NCBI GenBank assembly: GCA_019426215.1
Contig: CM033408.1
Span: forward strand, 22,884,375-22,948,374
Reading direction: 5' to 3'
Length of the DNA stretch: 64,000 bases
Source of the DNA: Buddleja alternifolia
Taxonomy: Eukaryota > Streptophyta > Magnoliopsida > Lamiales > Scrophulariaceae
The position numbers and the translations under genes are program-made. Of the stretch, positions 36,301 through 46,211 are shown piece by piece; position 1 is the stretch's first letter; each line of letters begins with the position of its first letter. The notes beneath the pieces are model-generated. The model ran no database searches and was not told the origin of the DNA. It saw nothing but the letters and a program-made list of their open reading frames with translations.

Positions 36301-39300
36301 AACTATTGATGTTGGTTTTTTGGAGGGGACTATTGATCCTCTCACGTTTGTTTCTGCTTTGCTTGAAGCTGATTTGGCTTCGGTTTGATCTATAATATTA
36401 CCGGTTTCCTTTTTTTAAAAAAAGCACTAAACTAAAAAATAATATGAAATTGTCCATTTCCAGTTGATGGTTTATGAAAAAGGCCATACATCTTTGCTAT
36501 TTGCATTGTCCTAGTACTTCCTATGACCTAAAATTTTGAAGTCTTAATCCTGATGTCCGCTTAATTTGCAGCTTTCAGAGCCTTCAGGACTTGTTGAAGC
36601 CGGAAATGGTAATTCCTCTCAATAATACTCAAAACTTACTTTATTTAATCGTTGTTACGATATGGTTGATTAAGTCAGTGTGGCGATGCGTCATTTTCTA
36701 TAATGTAAAAATTTCATAAATAAGCCTCTTATGAGAATCAATCTGTAGTTGTTTATTTCCAATGATGAAAAGTTGTAAACCTAAATTGAATGGGCACCAG
36801 CGGATGTTATATTCGGATGGGGTGAACAGATGTTTACGAACAGTTGTAAACCCTAAACAATCACCTGTAAACATGTTTTGTCATGGATTTTCATAGTTTT
36901 TTCTTTTCTCTACTTTTGTCTGTTCCTTATATTCGACTTTGTTTCTGAACATCAGGGAGATTTCTCATAGCCGATACAAATAACAGCATAATCAGGTTGT
37001 TAGACCTTAACGACAAAGAACCACAGCTTCTTACTTTGGATTTGAAAGGCGTCCAACTTCCAACATCAAAATCAAAATCTTTGAAGCGCCTTAGAAGAAG
37101 ATCTTCGGCTGACACAAAGACCATAGCGGTTGATGGTGGTTCATCCAATGACGGCACACTGCATCTCAAGATAGCTGTACCAGAGGGATACCATTTGTCA
37201 AAGGTTTCTCTCTCTTAACGTCCTCATCACTAAATGCTCATTATTTTCTGCAATTGTGCATTTCATTTTGTTATACTTTTGTTTCCATTTTTTTGTCATT
37301 CTTATATTCATTAAATTTGTGTCCCATACGTAGGAAGCACAAAGTAAATTCAGTGTGGAATTCGAACCAGAAAATACAGCATCGGTTAATCCCATGGATG
37401 GGAATATCAGCCCTGAAGGATCCGCGGTTGTACAGTTCAAAAGATCCTCTTCTTCATCTTCTAAAATTAGGATTTACTGCAAGGTATGTCTTCTTGTTTT
37501 CTATTTCTTTGGTTCCTTGAGAGCATTTTTTTTTTTTTTTTGGAATTAGTAAGTGCATTTCATTAAAACCTCTACACATCACATATACTCCAGGGCATAC
37601 CCCGGGGACTATTTACAGACCCTTTGTTTTACTCATAACAACGGACCAAATTCTATCAACTATCTCTTTTGGACTATTAGTATGTATTTTGTGGTATCTA
37701 CCATTCCTTTCTACCCAAAGGTGATAAACAATTGCTGCAAACAAAGCCCTCTTTTGGCAACTTAAAATTGACTTACCCTTACTAATGTTTAGTCCCCACT
37801 GTACCGTTTCCTCCCATTTATTAGTTCTACAATTAATATCAATCTTTCTCCAATATGGTTTCTATTCTCTTCCTCTTGTCCACATAACAAACAATTAATA
37901 TCCTCCAAGTCTCCACACTTTAATACGATCTCTTGTTTTCAATCTATTAAGCATAACTAACCAAAGAATGAATCGGTGTTTGGCCACCTGGTCCCTTCCC
38001 CACACCAGCTTCTTCCAATAAACCTCATCCCTGTGTTCCATCTTGTGTTCATAGGCTTGCTGAATTGTACACTTGCCAAACCTCCATTTATTATGAACCT
38101 GGTCAACCGCGTCTAAGAAACTGCCCAGCACACACAATAACCTTTTCCACAGCCATGAATCTGTCCCCTTGGCCTCCTTTACCCAAATTGATTCATTCTT
38201 TAAGTAGTATGCATGGATCCATCTAATCCACATAGAGTCACTCTTAGTTGCAATGTGCCAAATCTGTTTGAATAAAGCAGCTATATTCCATGCCCCCATC
38301 TCAATGATTCCCAGGCCTCCCTCATTTTTTGGCTTGCATACATCTGTCCAGCTGACACTAGCCTGATATCTGCCAGTGGCATTGCCACTCCATAAAAAAG
38401 CCCTACACATCTTTTCCACCTCTTGTATTACAATGATTGGATAGGGAAAATCTGGCTCCAAAGTACAGCTTTTATAAGAAGAGCTCTACCAGCAAAAGTA
38501 AGGGTTTTTGCTGTCCATTCCGTAATCCGAAGAAGAATTTTGTCTATCAATGGTTGACAGTTCCTGATTGTGAGTCTTGCTGCTATAAGAGGGACCCATA
38601 GGTATCTCATAGGTAATTCACCTTCCACATAACCAGTAGATGCCAAAATCTGGTTCTTCAGGCCCTCTGAAATCACACCACAAATAACTCGACTCTTTTC
38701 AAGGTTGGCTTGAAGACCTGATACTGCTGAAAAATGGTCAAACCAAGCTGTTAATCTGCCAATGGACTGAACATCCCCTTTGCTAAACATCATCACATCA
38801 TCTGCAAAGCATAGATTGATGAGTCCTACCCTTTTGCACTTGGGGTGCAATTGAAAACCTGGATCAGTGTGGAGTCTCCTGAAGCATCTGGAAAGATAGT
38901 CCATAATAATCACAAACAAATAAGGGGACATAGGATCCCCTTGTCTCAATCCTCTTTGCCCCTTAAAAAAACCAAACATTTGCCCATTCAACATTATTGA
39001 ATAACTGGTGGTAGTAACACACATCATAATAAGCTCAACAAACTCCCCTGGGAAACCATAAGCAACAAGTACGCTCTGTAGAAAATCCCAACTCACAGTG
39101 TCATAGGCTTTTTTAATATCAACTTTTAAGACCACCCTAGGGGAAATCCCCTTCCTATTATATCCCCTAACCAACTCATGACACAACATGACATTTTCAA
39201 CAATTGTTCTACCATGTATAAAGGCCCCTTGGGCTTGATCAATGAGATGGGGAAGCACTGTCTTTAATCTATTACAAAGTAATTTTGAAATAACCTTGTA

Positions 39301-41382
39301 TATCACTGAACAGCATCCTATGGGTCTGAAATCACTAACTTTGTTTGGATTTTTGCTTTTAGGGAGCAGATGCAATGTTGTATGATTAACCTCCCTTAAC
39401 ATCTTCCTTTTCTGAACACAATCCATAACAGCCTGGGTCACCTCTGGGCCTGTGATGTGCCAAGTTCTTCTGAAGAAAAGGAGGTAAATCCATCAGAACC
39501 TGGACTTTTCTCCTCCGGGATGGAAAACATAGCCTGTTCGATCTCTTCTGGGCTAATGGGTTTCAAGAGACCGTTTAAATCACTTTGCTGCAGCAAATAA
39601 CCCTGATGGATAATGTCTTGGTCTATTGCTGCATTTGCAGGGCTTGGAAAACCCATCAGATTCTGATAAAACCGAAGGATTTCATTTCTAATGTCATATG
39701 GATCAGTGAGAAGTTCTCCTAAATGATTTTGCAAGTTCACAATCTGCCCTTGTGCTTTCTTGGCTTTGATTCTGGCAAAAAAAAAAAAACTTTTTTGCAC
39801 TCATCATTGTGTTGGAAAAAATCAACCTTAGCTCTCTGTCTTAAGCACTCCAACTCCACCCTGACCAAATGCTTTAATTTCTCATATCCAGCTTTCTCCT
39901 TTTCTATTAATCCTGTAGCAAACGGATCAGCATTCAAACTATCTCTAGTCTTTTGTAACTCTGCCCTGACTTCTTTGATTTGGGTAGTTAAGTTTGTATA
40001 ATTCCCTCTGTGCATCTCTTTGAGTTTTCCCTTGACTAATTTACATTTTTGAGTCAATTTATACATTTTGCAACCTTGGATTTCAGAATCCCACACCTCT
40101 TGAATAATATCAAAAAACCTGGGGTGATGTCTCCAAGCATTCAGAAATTTAAAAGGGGATTTTCCCAAGCTCTCCTCTGGTGTACTCAAGATCATAGGAC
40201 TATGATCTGACAAATCCTTGTCAAGAAATACCACTGCTGCTCTATCATAGTCCAAAAACCATCTACCATTTGCCACCACCCTGTCCAATTTACAATAGGT
40301 CCTAGAATTGGCTGAGTGGTGATTGCACCAAGTATAAAATTGCCCAGAGTAGGGGATATCCTCCAGCCCTACCCTGTCAAAACAACTCCTCATATCTCCA
40401 CTACCCCCACAGTAACTACCATCATGAATAAGCTTCTCATTATTGAGAGCATTTTTTGTGGGTTTTTTGTGTACCTTTCTCTAATTACACGTTACAATTT
40501 TTGCTTTTACCATAGAAGTGTCGTTTTCTGTTCTATTGCTTGTGCTTGTTATGCAATGCGCGAGTATAAGTGGTTGCAGCTAAGTTTTTTCAATCACCAT
40601 AATGTCCAACTTGGTGCTGTCTTTCTCTTCATTGTTCTTTTAGCGTGTAAAATTTAATGTTCTGAGTGACTTCGATTGGTTGTTCATTCGGATATACCAA
40701 GCAAAGTGTATGTAAAGTGATCTCATGATAATTTCTTAACAAATCAAATGGCTTCGAGTAAGACATTAGCAATTAGAGTGAAAATCATATTGGTTCTCGA
40801 GTTTTGCCAAAATGTCATTTCCGCACCCGAATGTTTGCAGATCGCTTAACTTGTACTCGAGATTTTCGACATTTGTCAAAACAGTACCTCCCAGATGATA
40901 TTTCCATCCAACCAAACTGATAACTTTAAGGTTGTGTTGGGAGTTATGAATTTGGAATTAAGGATGGATTTGGAGGTAGGATGCACAAATGACTTCAAAT
41001 TGGAGTTGTTTGAAATCAACCATAATGATTGAAAATATAGCTCGAAATGAGTTTCTATTGATTTGAAATTCATTGTACGATGGATTTGTTGATGAATTTG
41101 AAATCCATGGCTTTCAGATCCTTCAATCCAAACCCATCCTTATTTCCACCAGAAAGACATTTGCACGTATAAGTTGTTTCATTAGTGCCCGTATAAACCT
41201 TTTGCTTGCTTTGCCAGGTATACTATTGCAAGGAGGACGAGGTTTGTTTATATCAGCCATTGATGTTTGAAGTATCTTTTCAAGATGCTGTCCCTGATGC
41301 CGCCCCAGTAGAGATATCACTGCCATATCTCGTCAAACCAAAATCATCCACATACAATTTGCAAACGCCACTCCTTCCCTGA
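11253..41382 (+). CDS. SOQ1: SUPPRESSOR OF QUENCHING 1, HAD-thioredoxin-NHL thylakoid protein; 28 exons
   Basis: Exons: 11253-11616, 13235-13335, 13431-13487, 13563-13657, 14478-14577, 14764-14822, 15230-15354, 15919-16045, 17384-17471, 17585-17663, 17862-17922, 18081-18156, 18746-18856, 19374-19469, 21650-21772, 32269-32466, 32687-32791, 32932-32996, 34048-34141, 34327-34484, 35464-35513, 35604-35725, 35818-35925, 36055-36147, 36572-36608, 36956-37203, 37334-37483, 41218-41382. They sum to 3255 nt, 1084 codons plus TGA, with every junction GT..AG and in phase. Domain order is transit peptide, HAD (~75-265), membrane helix (~354-370), thioredoxin-like (~430-550, CCINC), NHL propeller (~585-910), beta-rich C-terminus. 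This is the order of Arabidopsis SOQ1, which spans the thylakoid membrane (HAD in stroma, the rest in lumen) and prevents qH, the lipocalin-dependent sustained quenching of light-harvesting antenna. All catalytic motifs are kept, so the gene looks functional despite retroelements in introns 14, 15 and 27. Confidence 0.93.
15919..18156 (+). other. SOQ1: SOQ1 exons 8-12: linker and single transmembrane helix
   Basis: Exon 8 encodes a polar, serine-rich linker. Exon 9 encodes residues 343-372, with a basic stretch (SRRDIVR) ahead of the hydrophobic helix [18 protein letters not shown] (354-371). Exons 10-12 encode the start of the luminal part up to LQLRR. Basic residues before the helix fit the known stroma-in topology of the HAD side. 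Intron 8 contains a 79-bp tandem duplication (16842-16920, 16921-16998) and intron 12 a 25-bp tandem duplication (18670-18694, 18695-18719). Confidence 0.88.
19590..20981 (-). mobile_element. Degenerate, internally deleted Gypsy-type LTR retrotransposon in SOQ1 intron 14
   Basis: Two direct repeats of about 330 bp with roughly 85% identity (clear parts 19650-19972 and 20647-20981) bracket a short interior. On the minus strand each begins TGTTA(C/T)GAAACG, and the left copy is preceded by a polypurine tract (19973-19988). A frame reading [10 protein letters not shown], running into that tract, looks like the end of Gypsy pol. At 20555 an ATG opens a frame starting [19 protein letters not shown], typical of a Gypsy gag start. 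Most of gag and nearly all of pol are missing. Outer LTR limits are approximate and no target duplication was found. Confidence 0.7.
22242..22386 (+). repeat. 5' LTR of the outer Copia element
   Basis: Begins TGTTATAATAGG and ends CTCAACA, followed at once by the primer-binding site at 22387-22398. It is very short for a Copia LTR (145 bp). It differs from the 3' LTR at four positions. Confidence 0.95.
23248..23567 (-). repeat. 3' LTR of the inner Copia element (left copy)
   Basis: 320 bp, TG..CA ends, next to the polypurine tract that overlaps the end of pol. About 1.25% different from the right copy. Confidence 0.95.
23575..26667 (-). CDS. Inner Copia pol: integrase, reverse transcriptase, RNase H
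   Basis: A 1030-codon uninterrupted frame. The integrase zinc-binding part ([10 protein letters not shown], then CESC) is at residues ~43-76 and the catalytic core at ~100-205. The first catalytic residue is D103 (HSDIWGP) and the third is E202 (NGIAERK). The position normally held by the second aspartate (in RSDNG) reads QSNNG, with N166 (codon at 26172-26170, AAT). RT has [20 protein letters not shown] and YVDDIILTG (about 24521-24532). RNase H has [14 protein letters not shown] and CDNKAA. RT and RNase H look intact; integrase is probably inactive. It is separated from the upstream protease frame by one in-frame TAG. Confidence 0.93.
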   Translation of the reverse strand: MMIGSARKIEGLYYFDDNFFDNKKAQGLGSIRSIPVHEQIMLWHRRLGHPSFPYLKYLFPTLFKNLDCSSLQCESCYLSKSHRSTYISKPYRPSKPFYLIHSDIWGPSKISTISGKKWFVTFIDDHTRLCWIYLMSEKSEVENLFKAFYIMIENHFQTKISILQSNNGTEYFNECLRSFLKEKGVHHQSTCRDTPKQNGIAERKNKHLLEVARAIMFSMHVPKYLWGEAVLTASYLINRMPTRVLKYITPLECFKKIFPTSRIHSDLPLKVFGCTVFVHIPSTFRSKLDPRAEKCVFIGYSPNKKGYKCYNPQTRKIHVSMDVSFLENQPYFGKNYLQGEKANEEDKFWSISTPLPNPIYSTFNAPYDKFETIEKIDVQDTGNLGDSNLLLPNIDASSTGGEILHNPTHPDTELLVYTRRRTQKESKDQPINLAQDQSNFPMDESLKIPGNPSPIPPSIPTPLSIVLSDNELSDLNVPIAIRKKVRSCTNHPIAKYLSYQKLSDGHRAFTTKISHLFVPRNIQEALGDSNWKLAVMEEMNALRKNDTWEVVDLPRDKRTVGCKWVFTVKCKVDGSIERYKARLVAKGFTQTYGIDYQETFAPVAQINSIRILLSVASSFNWPLHQLDVKNAFLNGDLVEEVFMNLPPGFEERFGKDKVCRLKKSLYGLKQSPRAWFERFGMAVKSYGYCQSLADHTMFYKHSREGKIAILIVYVDDIILTGDDNVELDRLKKRLADEFEIKDLGALKYFLGMEFARSKEGIFVNQRKYVLDLLGETGLLGCRPAETPTELNQKLQFAKPEEVVNKEQYQRLVGKLIYLSHTRPDIASAVSMVSQFMHSPGSEHFDAVYRILRYLKGTPRKGLLFKNRGHLQIEAYTDADWAGSVTDRRSTSGYCTFVGGNLVTWRSKKQNVVARSSAEAEFRSVAQGICEVIWIKRLLEELKISNPSPIKVYCDNKAAISIAHNPVLHDRTKHVEVDKHFIKEKLDTGLICMTYIPTTNQIADILTKGLHKAQFDSLIGKLAMEDIFKPA
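26683..27282 (-). pseudogene. Inner Copia truncated gag-protease, ending at an in-frame TAG
   Basis: The 199-codon frame begins with a short gag leader ([12 protein letters not shown]), then jumps to the gag end and the protease with the active-site motif [12 protein letters not shown]. The gag body and CCHC zinc knuckle are absent, implying an internal deletion. The frame stops at TAG (26685-26683) and continues in the same phase into pol, so a single base change (most simply CAG to TAG) separates the two parts. Confidence 0.85.
27339..27658 (-). repeat. 5' LTR of the inner Copia element (right copy)
   Basis: 320 bp, TG..CA ends, immediately followed on the minus strand by the tRNA-Met primer-binding site. 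Four substitutions separate it from the left copy. Confidence 0.95.
28195..29955 (+). pseudogene. Outer Copia protease and integrase, broken
   Basis: The protease active-site motif [11 protein letters not shown] lies at about 28231-28265. There is a frame change near 28490, then an integrase with the GHPS and CESC zinc-binding parts (~28640-28720) and the first catalytic aspartate in [12 protein letters not shown] at 28980-28982 falls just before the second catalytic region (SDNAKEYF). An A-run near 29100 shifts the frame, another TGA occurs at about 29128, and the frame then runs from 29134 to 29955 through the integrase C-terminus and linker. Confidence 0.85.
30056..31357 (+). pseudogene. 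Outer Copia reverse transcriptase and RNase H segment
   Basis: A continuous 433-codon frame covers most of the RT palm ([27 protein letters not shown]) and RNase H ([14 protein letters not shown], then SSAESEYRA and CDNQAA). It is separated from the upstream pol by a frameshift around 29940 and a TAG near 30043, so it cannot be made as part of a polyprotein. It ends just before the 3' LTR. Confidence 0.88.
31365..31509 (+). repeat. 3' LTR of the outer Copia element
   Basis: Same length as the 5' LTR, preceded by the purine tract ending GAGGGGGAG and followed by the ATAAC target copy at 31510-31514. Confidence 0.95.
32269..37203 (+). other. SOQ1: SOQ1 exons 16-26: NHL beta-propeller
   Basis: Repeated blades show the NHL signature of a hydrophobic strand, then (V/I)ADxxNH(A/R/K)(I/L)(R/K): [40 protein letters not shown] and [10 protein letters not shown], each followed by a TLAG-type turn. 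This gives at least five blades between residues ~600 and ~910. Exon borders fall between blades in most cases. In SOQ1 this luminal propeller is needed for qH suppression. Confidence 0.9.
37517..40457 (-). mobile_element. 5'-truncated LINE (L1-type) in SOQ1 intron 27, antisense to the gene
   Basis: A target duplication TTGAGAGCATTTTTT flanks the insert (37517-37531 and 40443-40457). The left side continues into a long T run, the poly(A) of a minus-strand element. The body starts within the endonuclease domain, so the 5' part is missing. Insertion at a T-rich site with a 15-bp duplication is typical of target-primed reverse transcription. It accounts for about 2.9 kb of the 3.7-kb intron. Confidence 0.95.
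37895..40393 (-). pseudogene. LINE ORF2 remnant: endonuclease end, reverse transcriptase, zf-RVT
   Basis: Read 5' to 3' on the minus strand: 40393-39737 encodes the end of the apurinic endonuclease ([15 protein letters not shown]) and a linker. A frameshift in an A-run near 39780 leads to 39800-39438. A second shift near 39450 leads to 39441-38428, the RT with [23 protein letters not shown] and the catalytic FADD (38808-38797). A third shift near 38440 leads to 38461-37895, the C-terminal part ending in a zf-RVT-like region. Three frameshifts make it non-functional. Confidence 0.88.
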
Positions 41383-41804
41383 GGTATAGTCTTCTCAGCA
41401 AAATCCATGATCTGTGAAGAGAAATAATATATGCAAGCAGAGAGAATAGTTACTATATTGAAGTTCAAAAACTGAATCTTGCATGTGACAGCAATTAGGA
41501 GTTTTTCTTTCTAGACAACATCGTCAAATCGAAATATATCGTATCTTATCTTTAACATATTTCGAACCCACATGAAGGAATTCAATGAGTATTTGCTGAA
41601 ACTTAACTCAAGTACACTGTACATGTATTCCTTTTATAAGATCATTATAGTTCAAATTTGTGTTAGATTGAGCTAGGGATGATATTTTGAATCTTGGTTT
41701 GAACTCAGATGCAAATTTCATCTGTTTGAAATATAATGTTGTGACTAATAATTTTACGGATGAATGGTCCAGCCCGACCAACTCGCAAATAATTTTTTTT
41801 TATT
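41383..41804. other. SOQ1: SOQ1 3' flank
   Basis: Presumed 3' untranslated region and downstream flank. No strong polyadenylation signal stands out; A-rich AGAAATAATATATG about 40 bases past the stop is a weak candidate. No gene is seen. Confidence 0.35.
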
Positions 41805-42179
41805 TGGGTAAATGTCACTAATAGTATCTGATTTGTATTACTTTGTTTCTTAAAGTACTAAATGTTACGCTATCATCCCTCAAGTTTAAATTGTGTTTCA
41901 ATTTGTCATTCAGGCTAAATTTTTGGTGAATTTTCGTCGGATTAGGGAGCATATGCACCTCAAGTGCCATCTTTTAGAGGCAAATGTGAAGTGCATATGT
42001 TATTGTTGTTGGATATGTGAGGTGCACATGTCGCTCGATTCGTCCAAAATCCAACGAAAAAGGTCTGGACAAAAGTGAAACAGAAACTAAACTTTAGGGA
42101 CGTTAGCGTAACATTTGATACTTTAATTATCAAAGTGATACAAAGGTGAAACTTCATAGACTATTAGTGACATCGCCCA
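41805..42179. mobile_element. Long-TIR MITE downstream of SOQ1
   Basis: The ends are TGGGTAAATGTCACTAATAG and, on the other strand, TGGGCGATGTCACTAATAG. The inverted similarity continues for over 100 bp, including a shared AAATGTTACGCTA word, so about two thirds of the 375 bp is arm. It has no coding capacity. The long arms suggest a Mutator-like MITE; flanking duplications are not clear. Confidence 0.75.
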
Positions 42180-42258
42180 TTCTACTTTTATATAACCAAC
42201 TAATATTATTGATTTATATATCTTATAATATGTGAATTTCTAAGAAAAATAGTTGTCA

Positions 42259-43447
42259 TGTATAGGCTATGATGCACAGACACGACACGACACGGACACG
42301 GGGCACGACATTTTCCAAATAATTAGGACACGACACGGCTCCGACACGAATATCAAATATATAAATATATATATATATATATAACATAAATTAAATATTG
42401 ATTTTAATTTCAATATAATTTGTTAGAAAAATAGACTATGAAACTATTGTTTAATTGTTTATTATTAAATTTGTATTTTTCTTGCTTTTTTGTAAAACTC
42501 TATATGTTGGAAAAAGTTCAACTACTTATCAACAATAAGTCAATAAAAAATGCAAAACAAAAATATAAACAGTCACAAATTACAAAGCAATTATAAATAC
42601 AATCAAAGTATCAAATGTTCAAGAATTAATCCTTTTTTTTCTTTGGATAAAACATATCAAGTATGTGTAGGAGAGCTCTCCTTTTCTTAAACTATCAAAC
42701 CCTAATTTTTTTTCTTCTCTTCTTCTTCGTCGATGATGGTTTGGTGAGGCAATTACCTTCATCACCACTATTGTCAACACCATCATCGGTGGGTTGGGTT
42801 GGAGTATCCTCCTTCAAATTATGTATCCCAACGTCAGATCTGACGAGAGACGGATGGATCTAATGAGACATAGGTGGATCTGACGAAATGAAGACAGACA
42901 AAAGCTTTTAGATAGTATTTTATATTTGTGTTTAGTTTTTATTTTCTCTCTCGAATGAGAGTTTGTCTCTTTTGAATAAGAGTGTGGTCATGAACATAAG
43001 AGTTTTTTTGTGTTCGTTTGTGAGTTTTTATGATTTGTTATCTTCAAGAAACTTGATAGTTCGTGTTTCTGATGTTCTTACTACATCGTTTGAGTCGATA
43101 TGAATATTGTTCCAGGCGTTGTAAACTTTCGATTGAATGATATATAAGATCGATTTTTCTTTGAAAAAATGCTCAAGAATTAGAATTAGGATTTTTGAAG
43201 TTTTTCTATTTCCAATTGGAACCCCACACTTTTTAATTTCTTAGAAAAACTGTCAATCGTGTGATCATCACCGTGTCAGATACACATTTGGTCGTGTCCG
43301 ACACGGTGTCCGAATTGCTTTTTTATTTTTTAACCATGGACACATATTAGCCATGTCCGATACGTGAACGAGGCGTGTCGTATCCGACACGTGCACGACA
43401 CCGTCCGGGGATAATTTTCAGAGTGTCCGTGCATTATAGTGTATAAG
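42259..43447. mobile_element. 1.17-kb TIR element with GACACG-rich ends
   Basis: The ends CTATGATGCACAGACAC and, inverted, CTATAATGCACGGACAC form the TIR, followed on both sides by many copies of GACACG/CGTGTC. Eight-base flanks TGTATAGG and TGTATAAG match at 7 of 8. No transposase is seen. The interior at about 42715-43190 is similar to 50790-51270 elsewhere in the window. An 8-bp duplication suggests hAT, but the subterminal repeats would also suit a MULE. Confidence 0.7.
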
Positions 43448-43580
43448 TAATGAATTATGATATTATTTGTTTTTCGTTGTACGATTATAAATGAATATTA
43501 TATTCTAATGTACTTCTTTCAGATTCGATTCAAATTTGAATTTTCAAAGTCTTTTTGATCAGATATTCACTTTATATATA

Positions 43581-44411
43581 GGCTTCGTTTGGTTGCCCGC
43601 ATAGGATTGAATGTGATAAAAATATGATTGATAGTTATGGTAGAAATGAAGGGATACATTGACAAAAAATTGTTTGGTTGCATAGATAAATAAGACTGAT
43701 ATCCTAAGGATTTATTTTCAAATTGTTTGGTTAGAATTTTATATTAAGATGTATTCAATAGAAAAACCCTGAAATATCCTATTAATTTTTTTGGAATACC
43801 AAAATTACCCATATTTTATTTTACTTACCAACAAGGGAAGAGAGACTTTGAATATCATATTCAACATATAACCAAAAGTCATATTCTCACTTTTCACAAA
43901 TCTAGAAAATAAAATATAATTCAACCTTTTATTCTTCAATGTCCCTCTTGCTTCATTTTAGGAAGAAATCAATTTTAAAAAATATTCATTATCTTCCCAT
44001 GGTAGGCACAATTTTATCTTTCAAAATTGATTCTTAACCCTAGAATATGATTGGAAAATAATTCTATCTACTGTTTATAAATCAAATAAAATCATCTCAA
44101 GTATCATAATAAAATTGATGAATTATAAAAAATATATTTTACTTTGCATGAACAATGGTTTAATACCAAAGAAACTAGGTTATGTATTTTTTTTTATTAC
44201 AGGGGTCAACTAGTAATTATCATGTCTAAAGAGGTTTGGATATAATCTCGTGATAATGAATACTACCTACTAGGTGGTATCCAGTATCCTAGAATAGGTG
44301 TGATAAAAAATCGGGCCTACTATGTATCATGGGCCGATCTTGTTGAACCAAACTGAAAATTAGAAGTGATAATGAATATATCACCTCTATAAACCCCTAC
44401 CAAACAAAGCC
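43581..44411. mobile_element. 831-bp TIR element (PIF/Harbinger-like)
   Basis: The ends are GGCTTCGTTTGGTTG and, inverted, GGCTTTGTTTGGTAG. Both are flanked by ATA, compatible with a three-base duplication. The interior is AT-rich and non-coding, with inverted short words such as TATCCTA. It is a non-autonomous element. Confidence 0.65.
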
Positions 44412-44921
44412 ATAAGGAATTCGGTTGGATTTGATCCACAATCAAGGAAGTGAATAACTTGGTTAAAATCGGACAATAGAGAAGGAATATTTAACTTCCA
44501 AAAAGAAAAAGGAAAGGAGCATTACATCTGCAAATGTATAAATGTAGATGAATCCCTATATAAATTGTTCAAAATTAATTTGTAAACATAAACATTCCAC
44601 TTATTATCTATGTAATTCCATTATTTTTGCGTTCCCCTCCCCCCCTTCCTTTGAAAATAAATATTAGTATAGAAAAGAGACGGATTCAAGTAAATCTGGT
44701 GTATCTACCAAGTAGGATATTTTGTTAAATTAATGCGTTATCTACAACTCATACTTTTACTTAAGAGTGATTCTTAGATTATCATCTCTTTATTTTTGTT
44801 GTTGGCAAAAGACACAAACAAATCTGCAAAAGATTTGCCCCCAAAAAGGGAATCCTAATATTTTAATGTGTGTGCTTGTACTGTACCCGTGAGATTTGGA
44901 CAAAGCATTTAGTTTGATTGA

Positions 44922-44922
44922 A

Positions 44923-44959
<37 letters not shown>
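44922..44959. repeat. (ATT)n microsatellite
   Basis: About 12-13 uninterrupted copies of a trinucleotide ATT/TTA, likely to be length-variable. Confidence 0.95.
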
Positions 44960-44960
<1 letters not shown>

Positions 44961-45998
44961 CTATCGCTTCTCTCGATCTAATGCCCATCTCTATTTATTA
45001 ACCCTTTTACCAACAATTATTTATGGGCATAACGTACGTATTCCAATGAAATGCAAATTAAAACATTATTTTGTAACTAAAACTTCAACTAATTTAAAAA
45101 TGCGCGTGGATTATAGATTTGATGGTTAGACTTTTCAAATAATAAGTGCTTCAAGTATACTAGGAAATTTTGTGATTTTGGGCATAAAGTGGTGGTAGAG
45201 TGATTTCAAATTTACTTTAATTGGTGTGGTAAGTCAAAATTACATATTCTAGTTTTTTCAGCACATTTGTTATTGATATAGCGACTCGTGATCTCTTCGC
45301 TTTGTGCGGGGTCCACAACAACTTTTGTGCCACTGGGGATGTTAATTGTAATGTATCTAATATTTTGGAATGAATACGAAAATTGAAACATGGCATGATG
45401 GCAGGGGGAGCAAGGCTGCTAATAACCTATACTTTTCACATTCGAAAAGAGGGAAAGTAGTATTTAAATTTGAACTAATTAATTAATTGGATTAACACAA
45501 AAATGGCATGATGTAGCCGATTTGCGCACTCAATTACTTGCCCGAAATTGCTTATGACAATAGTAAACGGGGAATCTTGATAAGAAGTGGGTATGACTCG
45601 TTATTTGAATGTAATTGTGGTCTAATTCAAGCATTACACATACATAGGTGTCGGTATGGCTCGTTTTGAGCAATAATTCCTAGATCAATCAAAGCAAATA
45701 CGCATACATGAATGAGAATCACATCGTCAAGAAAACAAATTATTACATTGGTCCTTTTCAACATCCCTTTGGACTGTTAAAACAAAAGAAAAGCATTATA
45801 ATATGTGAGCATCATACTATAATGTTTTTCAATGAGCTTTTTGGAATACTTTTTCTTTCCCAAAAAAAATAAAAATGAAATTTAATCTACTACTATTATA
45901 TCAAACTTGGATCTTGTTAACTCTTTGACATGACAAAGCGTAAAAGAAAAAATATGAAGCCTGAAAAGCAACAATTAATCAACTGTTAGTAGCATGTG
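44960..45998. other. Spacer, no gene recognised
   Basis: AT-rich DNA with no supported open frame and no clear mobile-element ends. Confidence 0.45.
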
Positions 45999-46211
45999 AT
46001 TCCTAGTTGTATACCAACGGGGTTGGTCAGAGTGGTAAGCAGCTCGATTCCGCTTAAACAAGGTTTCGGGTTCGATTCCTTGTGTACGCAGTTACCCCCG
46101 TTGGGAGACTCACCCACCAGGCCAGGTGTGCGACCCGGGTCGACCAACAGATTAGTCCGACAATGCCCGGGATACAGTGGTAGGCAACAAAAAAAAAATT
46201 CCTAGTTGTAT
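45999..46211 (+). mobile_element. Full-length tRNA-derived SINE
   Basis: A perfect 14-bp duplication ATTCCTAGTTGTAT flanks the insert (45999-46012 and 46198-46211). The body, 46013-46197, starts with a tRNA-like head: an A-box-like TGGTCAGAGTGGTAAG near 46024 and a B box GGTTCGATTCC at 46069-46079. A GC-rich non-tRNA body and an A9 tail follow. The head, tail and duplication show a retroposed SINE rather than a tRNA gene. Confidence 0.92.

Larger units (their letters stand above)
36956..41382 (+). other. SOQ1: SOQ1 exons 26-28: C-terminal beta-rich domain
   Basis: After the last NHL blade there is a basic linker ([10 protein letters not shown]) and a domain of alternating strands ([52 protein letters not shown]). 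Exon 27 joins exon 28 across a 3.7-kb intron (37484-41217) that holds an antisense LINE. The stop TGA is at 41380-41382 after a proline-rich tail. Confidence 0.88.

Noticed and set aside
46013..46090. Possible tRNA gene with good A and B boxes
   Set aside because: The tRNA-like head is followed by a GC-rich non-tRNA body and A tail, the whole is bracketed by a 14-bp target duplication, and no cloverleaf acceptor pairing is evident. It is a SINE.
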